From: JAGPUQ01 sp036961295
Lineage (GTDB): Bacteria; Pseudomonadota; Gammaproteobacteria; Pseudomonadales; Porticoccaceae
Assembly (NCBI GenBank): GCA_036961295.1
Contig: JBALVX010000002.1
Location: 620,001 to 684,000, forward strand
Length of the DNA: 64,000 nucleotides
Direction of reading: 5' to 3'
Notes under the pieces: model-generated
Database searches by the model: none
Seen by the model: only the letters and a program-made list of their open reading frames with translations
Told to the model about the DNA's origin: nothing
Position numbers and translations under genes: made by a program
Part shown: piece by piece, positions 17,253 through 24,824 of the stretch
How the letters are laid out: each line of letters opens with the position of its first letter
Numbering within the stretch: the first letter of the stretch is position 1

Positions 17253-18038
17253 ATGAAGACAGCCCCTATTGATGCTCCGAGCTACAATCTAAGTGGCAAG
17301 GTCGCGCTGGTCACCGGAGCCTCCAGTGGTTTTGGTGAGCACTTTGCCCGCGTATTAGCCGCAGCAGGTGCAAGGGTTGTGGTGTGCGCCCGCCGTGAAG
17401 ATCGGCTTGAAACATTAGTTGACGCAATTGCTGCGAGCGGGGGAGAAGCTCTTGCCGTGGCCATGGATGTGACGGATGCGGGTAGTGTTGCAGCAGGATT
17501 TGAAGCCGCCGAACAAAACTTTGGGCCAGTGACCGTATTAATCAATAACGCCGGTGTGGCCGTACCCAAACAAGTTCATAAAACCAGTGAGCAGGATTGG
17601 GATTTTGTTATAGATACCAATCTTAAGGGGGCGTGGTTGGTCGCTGCCGAAGCGGCGCGGCGTATGGTGGCGGCTGGTAGTGGCGGTGCGATTGTGAATA
17701 TTGCTTCGGTACTGGGTTTGGCCACCAGTATGGGCCACGGTGTTTATGCCACTTCCAAAGCAGGTGTGATTCAGCTGACTAAACATATGGCCCTGGAGCT
17801 GGCGGTAAAAAATATTCGTGTCAACGCGATTTGTCCTGGTTATTTCAAAACTGAAATGAACGACGAATATTTTGCAAGCGAAGCAGGGAAGCAATATATC
17901 GCCTCAACGCCGGGCAAGCGCCTGGGAGAGATGCAGGAAATGAACGGGCCCTTATTGTTATTGGCCAGCGATGCGGGTTCATTTATTAATGGCATTGCTT
18001 TGCCCGTCGATGGCGGACATTTGGTCACGTCGATATAG
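17253..18038 (+). CDS. SDR family oxidoreductase
   Basis: Short-chain dehydrogenase, 261 residues. Cofactor motif TGASSGFG (about 21-28), NNAG near 98-101, catalytic S152, Y165 and K169 (YATSK), and a terminal INGIALPVDGGHLVTSI. Classical NAD(P)-dependent alcohol/ketone oxidoreductase size. It is in the plus-strand catabolic group, 37 bases after the quinone oxidoreductase, and probably oxidises a hydroxyacyl-CoA or a cyclic alcohol. A second SDR follows directly. Confidence 0.87.
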   Translation: MKTAPIDAPSYNLSGKVALVTGASSGFGEHFARVLAAAGARVVVCARREDRLETLVDAIAASGGEALAVAMDVTDAGSVAAGFEAAEQNFGPVTVLINNAGVAVPKQVHKTSEQDWDFVIDTNLKGAWLVAAEAARRMVAAGSGGAIVNIASVLGLATSMGHGVYATSKAGVIQLTKHMALELAVKNIRVNAICPGYFKTEMNDEYFASEAGKQYIASTPGKRLGEMQEMNGPLLLLASDAGSFINGIALPVDGGHLVTSI

Positions 18039-18088
18039 ACTTTAATTAAATAGTTAAGTGAACAAAAAGTTAAACGGGAAAATAATTG

Positions 18089-18859
18089 ATGAAAACCCAA
18101 TACGATTTTAGCAATCAGGTAGTGATGATCACCGGTGCTGGTTCTGGCTTTGGTAAATTAGCGGCCCAGCGTTTTGCCGCCGCCGGAGCAAAGCTAGCCA
18201 TTTGTGATATTAACGCCGCATCAGTTAATGCCGTTGCCGAACAATTACAGGCCGAGGGCGCAGAGGTCATGGCCAGCGCTTGTGATGTCAGTTCGCCAGA
18301 ACAGGTTGAAGCATTTGTTACGGCTTGTCATCAACGTTTTGGTCGCATCGACGTGGGTATTAATAATGCCGGTATCTCCCACGCAAAACTACGTTTGCAT
18401 GAGACCGATCTCGATATGTGGGACAGTACCATCAACGTCAATTTGAAAGGCGTGTATTTATGTATGAAACACCAGCTCGCTGGAATGGTAAAACAAAATA
18501 GCGGTGCTATTGTTAATATCAGTTCGGCGGCTGGCATTATGGGTGCGCCTTTTATTAGTGTTTATAGCGCCAGCAAGCACGGCGTGATCGGTTTAACTAA
18601 ATCTGCTGCACTCGAATACGGGCGCAAGGGCATACGGGTCAACGCTATTTGCCCGGCGTTTACCTTAACTCCCTTGGTGGAAGCCACTATTGCATCGGGA
18701 ACCGGTAAAAGCCGCGAAAACCTCGAAGCTGGAAACCCTATGCGACGCCTGGGAGAAATGGATGAAGTCGTGCAGGCCATCATGTGGGCGGCCTGCGACG
18801 ACAATAGTTTTATGAACGGCGCGGTGATTCCCATTGATGGCGGTTTGGCCGCTACCTAA
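18089..18859 (+). CDS. SDR family oxidoreductase
   Basis: Short-chain dehydrogenase of 256 residues. Motifs: TGAGSGFG (15-22), NNAG (92-95), catalytic S145, Y159, K163, terminal MNGAVIPIDGGLAAT. The ATG at 18089 follows an in-frame TTG at 18086; the ATG is preferred. It resembles 3-oxoacyl or steroid-type SDRs, and its Rossmann acidic residue (CDINAAS, D40) suggests NAD preference. Last gene of the ACAD/kinase/quinone reductase/SDR group before pdxH, which starts only 11 bases later and may be co-transcribed. Confidence 0.87.
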   Translation: MKTQYDFSNQVVMITGAGSGFGKLAAQRFAAAGAKLAICDINAASVNAVAEQLQAEGAEVMASACDVSSPEQVEAFVTACHQRFGRIDVGINNAGISHAKLRLHETDLDMWDSTINVNLKGVYLCMKHQLAGMVKQNSGAIVNISSAAGIMGAPFISVYSASKHGVIGLTKSAALEYGRKGIRVNAICPAFTLTPLVEATIASGTGKSRENLEAGNPMRRLGEMDEVVQAIMWAACDDNSFMNGAVIPIDGGLAAT

Positions 18860-18870
18860 GGTTTAAGATT

Positions 18871-19521
18871 ATGTCTATCGGATATCGACGGCGAGAATAT
18901 CGCTACGGGACCTTAACAAGAGAGTCGCTGAAGGATTGTCCTTTCGAGCAATTTCAAGCTTGGCTCGACGATGCCCTGGCGTCGCCGATTAAGGACCCCA
19001 CCGCAATGACGGTCGCGACTCTCGATGAGGAAGGAAGCCCCGTGCAACGGGCGGTGCTATTAAAGGGTTTTGATCAGCAAGGTTTCGTGTTTTATACCAA
19101 TCTTGGCGGCCATAAGGCGGAGCAAATAAAGAATAATGCCAGGGCCAGTTTGCATTTCCCCTGGTTTTTGCTGGATCGCCAGGTCAGTGTTAGCGGTCGA
19201 GCGGAACTGGTATCGCGACAGGACGTTGAAAACTACTTCGCCGATCGACCTCGCGAAAGTCAGTTAGCCGCCTGGGCCTCGCGGCAAAGTTCACCCATCG
19301 CCTCGCGAGAGGAACTGGAGGCCGCCTTTACGTATTACCAACAAAAATTTGACGGTGGGGATGTACCCCTGCCAGATTTTTGGGGAGGCTTTCGCGTCGT
19401 GCCCGAGAAGTTTGAATTTTGGCAGGGCGGTGAAATGCGTTTGCACGATCGTTTTCAATATCTGCCGGACGCCAGTGATGATAAGGCCTCGGGCTGGACA
19501 ATCACCCGGCTCGCACCTTAA
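18871..19521 (+). CDS. pdxH: pyridoxamine 5'-phosphate oxidase
   Basis: FMN enzyme of 216 residues that oxidises pyridoxine- or pyridoxamine-phosphate to PLP. Typical N-terminus (YRRREYRYGTL), RAVLLKGFDQQGFVFYTNLGGHKAEQI, WFLLDRQVSVSGRAE, SRQSSPIASREELE, and the substrate-binding C-terminus FEFWQGGEMRLHDR ending LAP. Length matches the E. coli enzyme (218). The usual FWQG(R) segment reads WQGGEM, a mild variant. The gene sits close behind the SDR operon, though its cofactor role is general. Confidence 0.95.
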   Translation: MSIGYRRREYRYGTLTRESLKDCPFEQFQAWLDDALASPIKDPTAMTVATLDEEGSPVQRAVLLKGFDQQGFVFYTNLGGHKAEQIKNNARASLHFPWFLLDRQVSVSGRAELVSRQDVENYFADRPRESQLAAWASRQSSPIASREELEAAFTYYQQKFDGGDVPLPDFWGGFRVVPEKFEFWQGGEMRLHDRFQYLPDASDDKASGWTITRLAP

Positions 19522-19532
19522 TGAAACTTTTT

Positions 19533-19586
19533 TTGGGCGGGGCTCCTTATTTGGCGCGAGGCTCTTTTTTGGCGCGAGACTTAGAC
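19533..19586 (+). repeat. 18-bp degenerate tandem repeat, three units
   Basis: Three 18-bp units between pdxH and the next gene: 19533-19550, 19551-19568 and 19569-19586. The last two share TTGGCGCGAG at the same phase, and the first is a decayed TTGGGCGGGG version. The array ends eight bases before the next start codon. Confidence 0.6.
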
Positions 19587-19594
19587 ACACAATA

Positions 19595-20209
19595 ATGACT
19601 CGTTTACATTTAATTCGTCATGGCGAAACCGCATGGAATGCCGAGGGACGTGTTCAGGGGCAGACCGACGCCAGTCTTAATAATACCGGGCGCGAACAGG
19701 CCTCAGCTTTAAAACACGATCTTACTGATATTCCCATTGCCCGCGTTTATGTGAGCTCCAGTGTTCGCGCGCGCGACACGGCGACCCTGGCTTTCGGCCA
19801 CTTGTCGGTGGAATTTATTTATCTCGACGAACTGCGGGAAATTTATTTGAGCGACTGGGAAGGGCAACTGTATTCCGAGGTAGAGCTTACTCATCCACAG
19901 GAAGTTCATCATTTCCGCAATGCCCCTCATCAATTTAATTACCCCGGAGCTGAAACATTTTTGCAGTTACAGGCGCGCGGTTTAGCGGCGGTGCAGGATA
20001 TTATTCAGCAAAGCCAGGGGCTTGACGTTGCGGTGGTCAGTCACGGTGCCTGGATCAAAGCGGTGCTCTCGTATTACGAAGGTCGGCCCTTGAGTGAGTT
20101 TTGGCAGCCACCGCGAATGCACAACTGTTCCCACAGCATTTTGGAAACCGCGCCGGGCGGGGATAAGCCCCGAATTACCCGCTACGCCGGTCAAGTAATG
20201 GCTTTGTAA
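19595..20209 (+). CDS. histidine phosphatase family protein (phosphoglycerate mutase-like)
   Basis: Phosphatase of 204 residues with an intact active site: LIRHGETAWN with acceptor His near residue 8, VRARDTA arginine block, ELREIYLSDWEG, and VVSHGAW with the second His. This fold covers alpha-ribazole phosphatase (CobC), GpmB and broad-specificity phosphatases; no cobalamin gene is nearby, so the substrate is open. The frame is open further upstream to 19349, but the ATG at 19595 begins directly at the domain (MTRLHLIRHGE), so it is taken as the start. It has a weak ribosome site just after the 18-bp repeat array. Confidence 0.85.
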   Translation: MTRLHLIRHGETAWNAEGRVQGQTDASLNNTGREQASALKHDLTDIPIARVYVSSSVRARDTATLAFGHLSVEFIYLDELREIYLSDWEGQLYSEVELTHPQEVHHFRNAPHQFNYPGAETFLQLQARGLAAVQDIIQQSQGLDVAVVSHGAWIKAVLSYYEGRPLSEFWQPPRMHNCSHSILETAPGGDKPRITRYAGQVMAL

Positions 20210-20268
20210 GGAGTCCTCCATAAGCCTTGAGTGCCGATATTAGGCCTGGTTAGTTCGGACTCCAGGCC
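20210..20268 (+). promoter_or_regulatory. two overlapping inverted repeats after the phosphatase gene
   Basis: GGAGTCC (20210-20216, starting right after the stop) can pair with GGACTCC (20257-20263). GGCCTGG (20243-20249) can pair with CCAGGCC (20262-20268). The two 3' arms share bases 20262-20263, so the hairpins compete. No T run follows, so this is not a standard intrinsic terminator. Confidence 0.4.
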
Positions 20269-20323
20269 CACTTATTCACCCCTAAGTTATTGATTTTGTG
20301 GAAGACATCGATTTATCGGTGGC

Positions 20324-20352
20324 TTGACTTCTATACGTTATTTTCGGATAAT
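20324..20352 (+). promoter_or_regulatory. sigma-70-like promoter for the monooxygenase gene
   Basis: TTGACT (20324-20329), 17-base spacer, GATAAT (20347-20352). Transcription would start near 20360, giving a leader of about 155 nt before the ATG at 20517. The 307-base stretch between genes holds this promoter and the hairpins above. I see nothing coding in it. Confidence 0.5.
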
Positions 20353-20516
20353 GCGGAAGTTACTTAGTATTACTTTATGTTACCCATCGTTAGATCGACA
20401 AGTTTGGCAGCTACGCCTAAGGCGAGGATTGTCGAGCGCGGGTTTCGTTTCTTTGTTGTTCAACTATTTTTCAACCAGCCATAAGTTTGCGCGCAAGCCG
20501 TAAACGGGAGCAGTTA

Positions 20517-22007
20517 ATGGGCGTTAGTGAAAGTGCGAAAATTTTAAAATCTCTGGATACTGGACAGCGCAAGCCCCGGGTGGTGATTATCGGCACCGGC
20601 TTATCCGGCATCGTTATGGGTATGCGTTTAATGGCCGAAGGCTATGACGACCTGATATTGCTTGAGCAGAGCGATCAATGCGGTGGTACCTGGCACTACA
20701 ATCAGTATCCGGGTTTGCGTTGTGATGTTCCGTCGCACTACTACCAGTACAGTTTTGAGCCCAGTGCTACCTGGAGCCACCGCTTTTGTGGCGGCGCGGA
20801 AATTCGCGAATACTTTGAACGCATGGCGAAAAAATATCAGGTGTTTGATTGTATCCGTTTCAATACCACCGCCAAACATGCAGAGTGGAACGGCAGCGAA
20901 TGGGAATTGGAAACTGGAGCTGGCGATAAACTAGTCAGCGATATTCTGATTTCGGCTGCCGGCATTCTAGTGCGGCCCAAGCATCCCGATCTTCCCGGTC
21001 TCGACACCTTTGCCGGTAAGGTAGTTCACTCGGCGCGCTGGGATCACGACCTTGAACTCGCCGACAAAAAAGTAGCGATCATTGGTTGTGGTTCTACCGG
21101 TGTGCAAATGCATAAACCGCTGGCCGAGATATGCAGTAAAGTGGTGAGCTTTCAGCGTACACCGCAGTGGGTGTTGCCGGTACCCAATCGCAAATACACT
21201 GCGTTTGGCCATAAACTGTCTGCAAAATTTCCGATTATTTCTAAGTTCTATTACAAAGTGTTTCGCTTTGCTATGGAGCAGATGATGGGGCGGGGCATTA
21301 TTAAGGATGGCTGGTCTCGAAAGATGGTCGGCAAGCTGTGTCAGTGGAATCTGAATACGGTTAAAGATCCTGAGTTGCGGCGGCGCCTGACACCGAATTA
21401 CACGGCATTGTGTAAGCGTCTGGTGATGTCCTCGGATTTTTACCCGGTGATGCAGATGCCCAATGTTGAATTGGTGACGGAAAATATTGATCGGGTCGAG
21501 CCTAAGGGCATCGTCACCAAAGACGGCGTGCTACACGAGCTGGATGTCATTGCCCTGGCCACCGGTTTCCACGCCAACGAATATATGTTGCCGATGACGA
21601 TGAGCGGTGAAGATGGTTACACCCTGGATCAAGCCTGGGAAAAAGGTCCTCGGGGTTATCGCACCGTGGCCATGCCTAAATTCCCTAACTTTTTTATGGT
21701 AATGGGACCGCATAGCCCCGTAGGCAATTTCTCACTAGCTTCTATCGCCGAAACTCAGTCTGAGCACATTATGCACTTTGTAAAAATGTGGGCAGAGCGC
21801 AAATTTGACAAAATCTCGCCGCGCGAGGACGCCACAGATAAATTTAATGCAGACATGCTCGTTGATATGAAAGACACCGTATGGACAACAGGCTGCAGTA
21901 GTTGGTATCTCGACGAAAATGGCGTGCCGGGTTCCTGGCCCTGGACCGCGACCAAATTTCGCGGTGATTTAAAAAATCCGCGAGTGCAGGAATATTTACT
22001 CAATTAA
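20517..22007 (+). CDS. flavin-containing monooxygenase, Baeyer-Villiger type
   Basis: FAD/NADPH monooxygenase of 496 residues. FAD motif GTGLSG (26-31), CGGTWHYNQYPGLRCDVPSHYYQYSF, the type I Baeyer-Villiger fingerprint FxGxxxHxxxW as FAGKVVHSARW (165-175), then the NADPH motif GCGSTGVQ (190-197). It should insert oxygen next to a ketone to form an ester or lactone, or oxygenate a heteroatom. Start ATG 20517 has GGAG upstream; a TTG at 20487 is less likely. Neighbouring thiolase-type genes and upstream SDRs fit degradation of a cyclic or steroid-like ketone, but the substrate is inference. A strong terminator follows at 22022-22056. Confidence 0.87.
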   Translation: MGVSESAKILKSLDTGQRKPRVVIIGTGLSGIVMGMRLMAEGYDDLILLEQSDQCGGTWHYNQYPGLRCDVPSHYYQYSFEPSATWSHRFCGGAEIREYFERMAKKYQVFDCIRFNTTAKHAEWNGSEWELETGAGDKLVSDILISAAGILVRPKHPDLPGLDTFAGKVVHSARWDHDLELADKKVAIIGCGSTGVQMHKPLAEICSKVVSFQRTPQWVLPVPNRKYTAFGHKLSAKFPIISKFYYKVFRFAMEQMMGRGIIKDGWSRKMVGKLCQWNLNTVKDPELRRRLTPNYTALCKRLVMSSDFYPVMQMPNVELVTENIDRVEPKGIVTKDGVLHELDVIALATGFHANEYMLPMTMSGEDGYTLDQAWEKGPRGYRTVAMPKFPNFFMVMGPHSPVGNFSLASIAETQSEHIMHFVKMWAERKFDKISPREDATDKFNADMLVDMKDTVWTTGCSSWYLDENGVPGSWPWTATKFRGDLKNPRVQEYLLN

Positions 22008-22021
22008 TTTGAGTTGCAGAT

Positions 22022-22056
22022 AAAAAACCCTGGTGATAAAACACTGGGGTTTTTTG
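22022..22056 (+). terminator. intrinsic terminator after the monooxygenase gene
   Basis: A6CCC plus TGGTG (22022-22035) pairs through two G-U pairs with CACTG plus GGG (22042-22049), then a T run to 22056. It lies 15 bases after the stop codon and separates the monooxygenase from the next pair of genes. Confidence 0.8.
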
Positions 22057-22166
22057 TTTCACAAGGTTTAAATACCTGTATCCCCAGATTGTATTCTGCC
22101 GGGGCTTACTAATGTTCTACCGGGTGGCTGATAAGCACTCGGCCAACGATTTAATGGAGGTGTAAT

Positions 22167-23546
22167 GTGTCCGGTATTTTGCGGTATGGGACCTATCTTC
22201 CCTACTTTCGACTGGATCGCCAGGTCGCAGGCATTGGGCGCGGTGAACGTGCCATTGCTAGCTATGATGAAGATTCGGTATCAATGGCGGTGGAAGCGGG
22301 TCGGCAGGCTTTGGGTGATAGCGCGGTGGACACGCTGGTGTTTGCCACCACTAGTCCACCCTACGCAGAAAAATTAAATGCGGCGGCGATTAAGGCCGCT
22401 CTGGATCTGCCCGATCAAGCAAGGTCAATGGAGCTTGGTGGCACCAGCCGAATGGGTCTTGCCGCTTTGTTGCTAGGCAGTGATTTGGGCAAGGCTGGGC
22501 GGACGACGCTGGTTTGTGCCGGAGATGTTGTTGTAGGTGGTCCCGGCGGTGCACGCGAGCGCGATAGTGGTGACGGCGCGGTGGCCTTTGTTACTGGTTC
22601 CGGTGGCGAAATTGCTCGGATGCTTGGCAGTGCTTCAACCACAACCGAAGTGCTTGATGTGTGGCGTTTACCTTCGGATCCTTTTGCCCGGCAATGGGAA
22701 GAACGCTTTGGTATTGAAGTGTTGGGGCCGGTCAGTATTGATACCGCAACGCGTGCCTTGGGTGCTGCAGAAGTAGCTCCGGAAGCCTTATCGGCGGTCA
22801 TTCTCGATGCCACCAATCGCCGCGATGTAGCTGGCGTGCCGCGAGCACTGGGGCTTAAGCCGGAGCAGGTAAGTAACATGATGGCCGATAATGTCGGCCG
22901 TACCGGTGTTGCCCATGCGGGTCTGGTATTGGCCGGTGTACTTGATACGGCGGAACCGGGAGATAAAATTTTGGTGCTTTCCACCGCCGACGGTTGTGAT
23001 GCAGTGGTACTAGAAGTGACCGATGACATTGCCAAAGGGCGACCCCCGCGCAGTGTTGAACATTGGTTAAATTCGAAATCCACTGATGTAGCTTACAACA
23101 GCTATTTGAAATGGCGCGGTATTTTGCCGTTTGAACCGCCACGACGTCCGGATCCGGATCGACCTGCGGCCCCGATAATGAAGCGCCACGAACGCTGGAA
23201 ATACGCTTTTTATGGCTCTCGTTGCGAGACCTGTGGTCTCGGCCATCTGCCGCCACAAAGAGTGTGTGTGAAATGCCGTTCGGTGGATAAGATGAAAGAA
23301 GAGTGTTTCGCAGATCAAGCCTGTCGCATCACTACGTTTACACTGGACCACCTGGCCTACAGTTTGCAGCCGCCGGTGGTCTCTACCGTGGTGGATTTTG
23401 ATAGCGGTGGCCGATTGGCTTGCGAATTAACCGATGTTAATCCTGCCGAGGTTAAAATCGGCAATCGCCTTGAAATGACCTTCCGCCGTTTTTATACGGG
23501 GCAGGGCGTACACAATTATTTCTGGAAAGCGCGCCCGGTGCGCTAG
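22167..23546 (+). CDS. HMG-CoA-synthase-fold protein fused to a DUF35 zinc-ribbon/OB domain
   Basis: 459 residues starting at GTG 22167 with GGAGGT eight bases upstream; the protein begins SGILRYGTYLPYFRL like archaeal-type HMG-CoA synthases. Residues 1-330 form a thiolase-like fold, with DNVGRTGVAHAGLVLAGVLDTAEPGDKILVLS matching the synthase C-terminal block. Residues about 335-459 are DUF35: zinc-ribbon cysteines C353, C356, C367, C370, then an OB-fold. The nucleophile position, normally a Cys in an A-C-x-x-G context, reads ELGGTSRMG, and no catalytic His is seen at ATNRRDV. It may be a non-condensing scaffold that binds CoA for the neighbouring thiolase. A complete thiolase starts 11 bases later. 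Confidence 0.82.
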   Translation: MSGILRYGTYLPYFRLDRQVAGIGRGERAIASYDEDSVSMAVEAGRQALGDSAVDTLVFATTSPPYAEKLNAAAIKAALDLPDQARSMELGGTSRMGLAALLLGSDLGKAGRTTLVCAGDVVVGGPGGARERDSGDGAVAFVTGSGGEIARMLGSASTTTEVLDVWRLPSDPFARQWEERFGIEVLGPVSIDTATRALGAAEVAPEALSAVILDATNRRDVAGVPRALGLKPEQVSNMMADNVGRTGVAHAGLVLAGVLDTAEPGDKILVLSTADGCDAVVLEVTDDIAKGRPPRSVEHWLNSKSTDVAYNSYLKWRGILPFEPPRRPDPDRPAAPIMKRHERWKYAFYGSRCETCGLGHLPPQRVCVKCRSVDKMKEECFADQACRITTFTLDHLAYSLQPPVVSTVVDFDSGGRLACELTDVNPAEVKIGNRLEMTFRRFYTGQGVHNYFWKARPVR

Positions 23547-23557
23547 GGGAAACTACT

Positions 23558-24742
23558 ATGGCCAGTAACGGTATAAAAGATCAGGTAGCAATTGTCGGCA
23601 TGGGTTGTACGCCATTTGGTGAGCACTGGGACAAAGATGCCTCGGACATGCTTATCGATGCAGCGACCGACGCCTATAATTCTGCGGGAGTGGCTCCCGA
23701 GGACGTCGATGCTTATTGGCTCGGCACCTTTGCCAGCGGTGTTTCTGGCATGGTGTTTTCGGAGGCGTTGAAAACCCCGTATAAGCCAGTTACTCGCTTA
23801 GAAAATATGTGTGCCACCGGCAGCGAAGCCATTCGCAATGCAGCCTATGCCGTAGCTAGTGGAGCCTACGATCTGGTGATGGCGATTGGCGTTGAAAAAC
23901 TTAAAGACGGCGGTTATTCCGGTTTGGTGGTGCCCAGTCCCGATGGAGATGGCACGGAATCCAGCATGACCGCTCCGGCGATGTTTTCGTTATTAGCTCC
24001 CGCCTACTGTGAAAAATACGGTGTTTCAGAAGGTGAACTAAAAGATGTGTTGTCGCGTATCGCCTGGAAAAATCACGTGGCCGGGGCAAAAAATCCGAAA
24101 GCCCAGTTTCGTAAAGAAGTGCCCTTGGAAACCATCTGTAACTCGCCGCGTATCGCGGGTATGTTTGGTGTGTTCGATTGTTCCGGCGTTTCCGATGGTT
24201 CGGCGGCAGCGATTTTGTGCCGGGCCGAAGATGCCCATAAATACACCGACAAACCGATTTATCTAAAAGCCTGTTCCGTCGCCGCTGGCCCCAACGAGGG
24301 TTTTATCAGCGAGGAATACGACTTCACCACTTTTCAGGAAGTCGTGGTGTCAGCTCAGGATGCTTATAAGCAAGCTGGCATTACCAACCCTCGAGAGCAA
24401 ATCAGTATGGCAGAGGTGCACGACTGTTTCACGGCCACCGAGTTGGTGCTAATGGAAGACATGGGTTTTTCCGAACGCGGACAGGGCTGGCACGATGTGA
24501 TGGAAGGCCGCTTCGACGGCGATGGTGCGCAACCGATTAACCCGGATGGGGGTTTGAAAAGTTTTGGCCATCCTATTGGCGCTAGCGGACTGCGCATGAT
24601 GTACGAAATGTGGCTGCAACTGCGCGGCGAAGCTGGCGAGCGGCAAATCGAGGATCCTAAATTGGGTTTGACCCACAACCTGGGTGGTCAGCCGGGTCGC
24701 TGTGTTAGTTTTGTTTCCATCGTGGGTAACGAAATTGGTTGA
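23558..24742 (+). CDS. thiolase (acetyl-CoA acetyltransferase, SCP-2-like class)
   Basis: 394 residues. Nucleophile C85 in ENMCATGSEAIRNAAYAV, then HDCFTATE (H288) typical of the SCP-x branch, GHPIGASG (H338) and a C-terminal HNLGGQPGRCVSF (C382). Members cleave 3-ketoacyl-CoA, including steroid side chains, or act as aldolases with a DUF35 partner. Here the partner domain is fused to the preceding protein, 11 bases upstream. The arrangement recalls archaeal thiolase/DUF35/HMG-CoA synthase complexes and actinobacterial Ltp2-ChsH2. Good Shine-Dalgarno (AGGGGA). Transcription ends at the bidirectional terminator shared with rho. Confidence 0.88.
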   Translation: MASNGIKDQVAIVGMGCTPFGEHWDKDASDMLIDAATDAYNSAGVAPEDVDAYWLGTFASGVSGMVFSEALKTPYKPVTRLENMCATGSEAIRNAAYAVASGAYDLVMAIGVEKLKDGGYSGLVVPSPDGDGTESSMTAPAMFSLLAPAYCEKYGVSEGELKDVLSRIAWKNHVAGAKNPKAQFRKEVPLETICNSPRIAGMFGVFDCSGVSDGSAAAILCRAEDAHKYTDKPIYLKACSVAAGPNEGFISEEYDFTTFQEVVVSAQDAYKQAGITNPREQISMAEVHDCFTATELVLMEDMGFSERGQGWHDVMEGRFDGDGAQPINPDGGLKSFGHPIGASGLRMMYEMWLQLRGEAGERQIEDPKLGLTHNLGGQPGRCVSFVSIVGNEIG

Positions 24743-24761
24743 AGTTGATGAAGTAGAAATA

Positions 24762-24788
24762 AAAAACCCCAGCCAGGCTGGGGTTTTT
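24762..24788. terminator. bidirectional terminator between the thiolase gene and rho
   Basis: A5 CCCCAGC, 3-nt loop, GCTGGGG T5 (24762-24788). A tract on one side and T tract on the other make it work in both directions for the two convergent genes. Confidence 0.85.
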
Positions 24789-24824
24789 ATGGATAACATT
24801 TAATGTTGTCGTATCTTAAGATCT

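Noticed and set aside
22165..22377. Short ORF starting at ATG 22165
   Set aside because: It overlaps the GTG-started thiolase-fold gene in another frame; the longer frame carries the family sequence from its first residues.
22415..23083. 222-residue minus-strand ORF opposite the HMG-CoA-synthase/DUF35 gene
   Set aside because: Low-complexity S/A/P/T-rich translation typical of an antisense frame of a GC-rich gene; no ribosome site or family signature.
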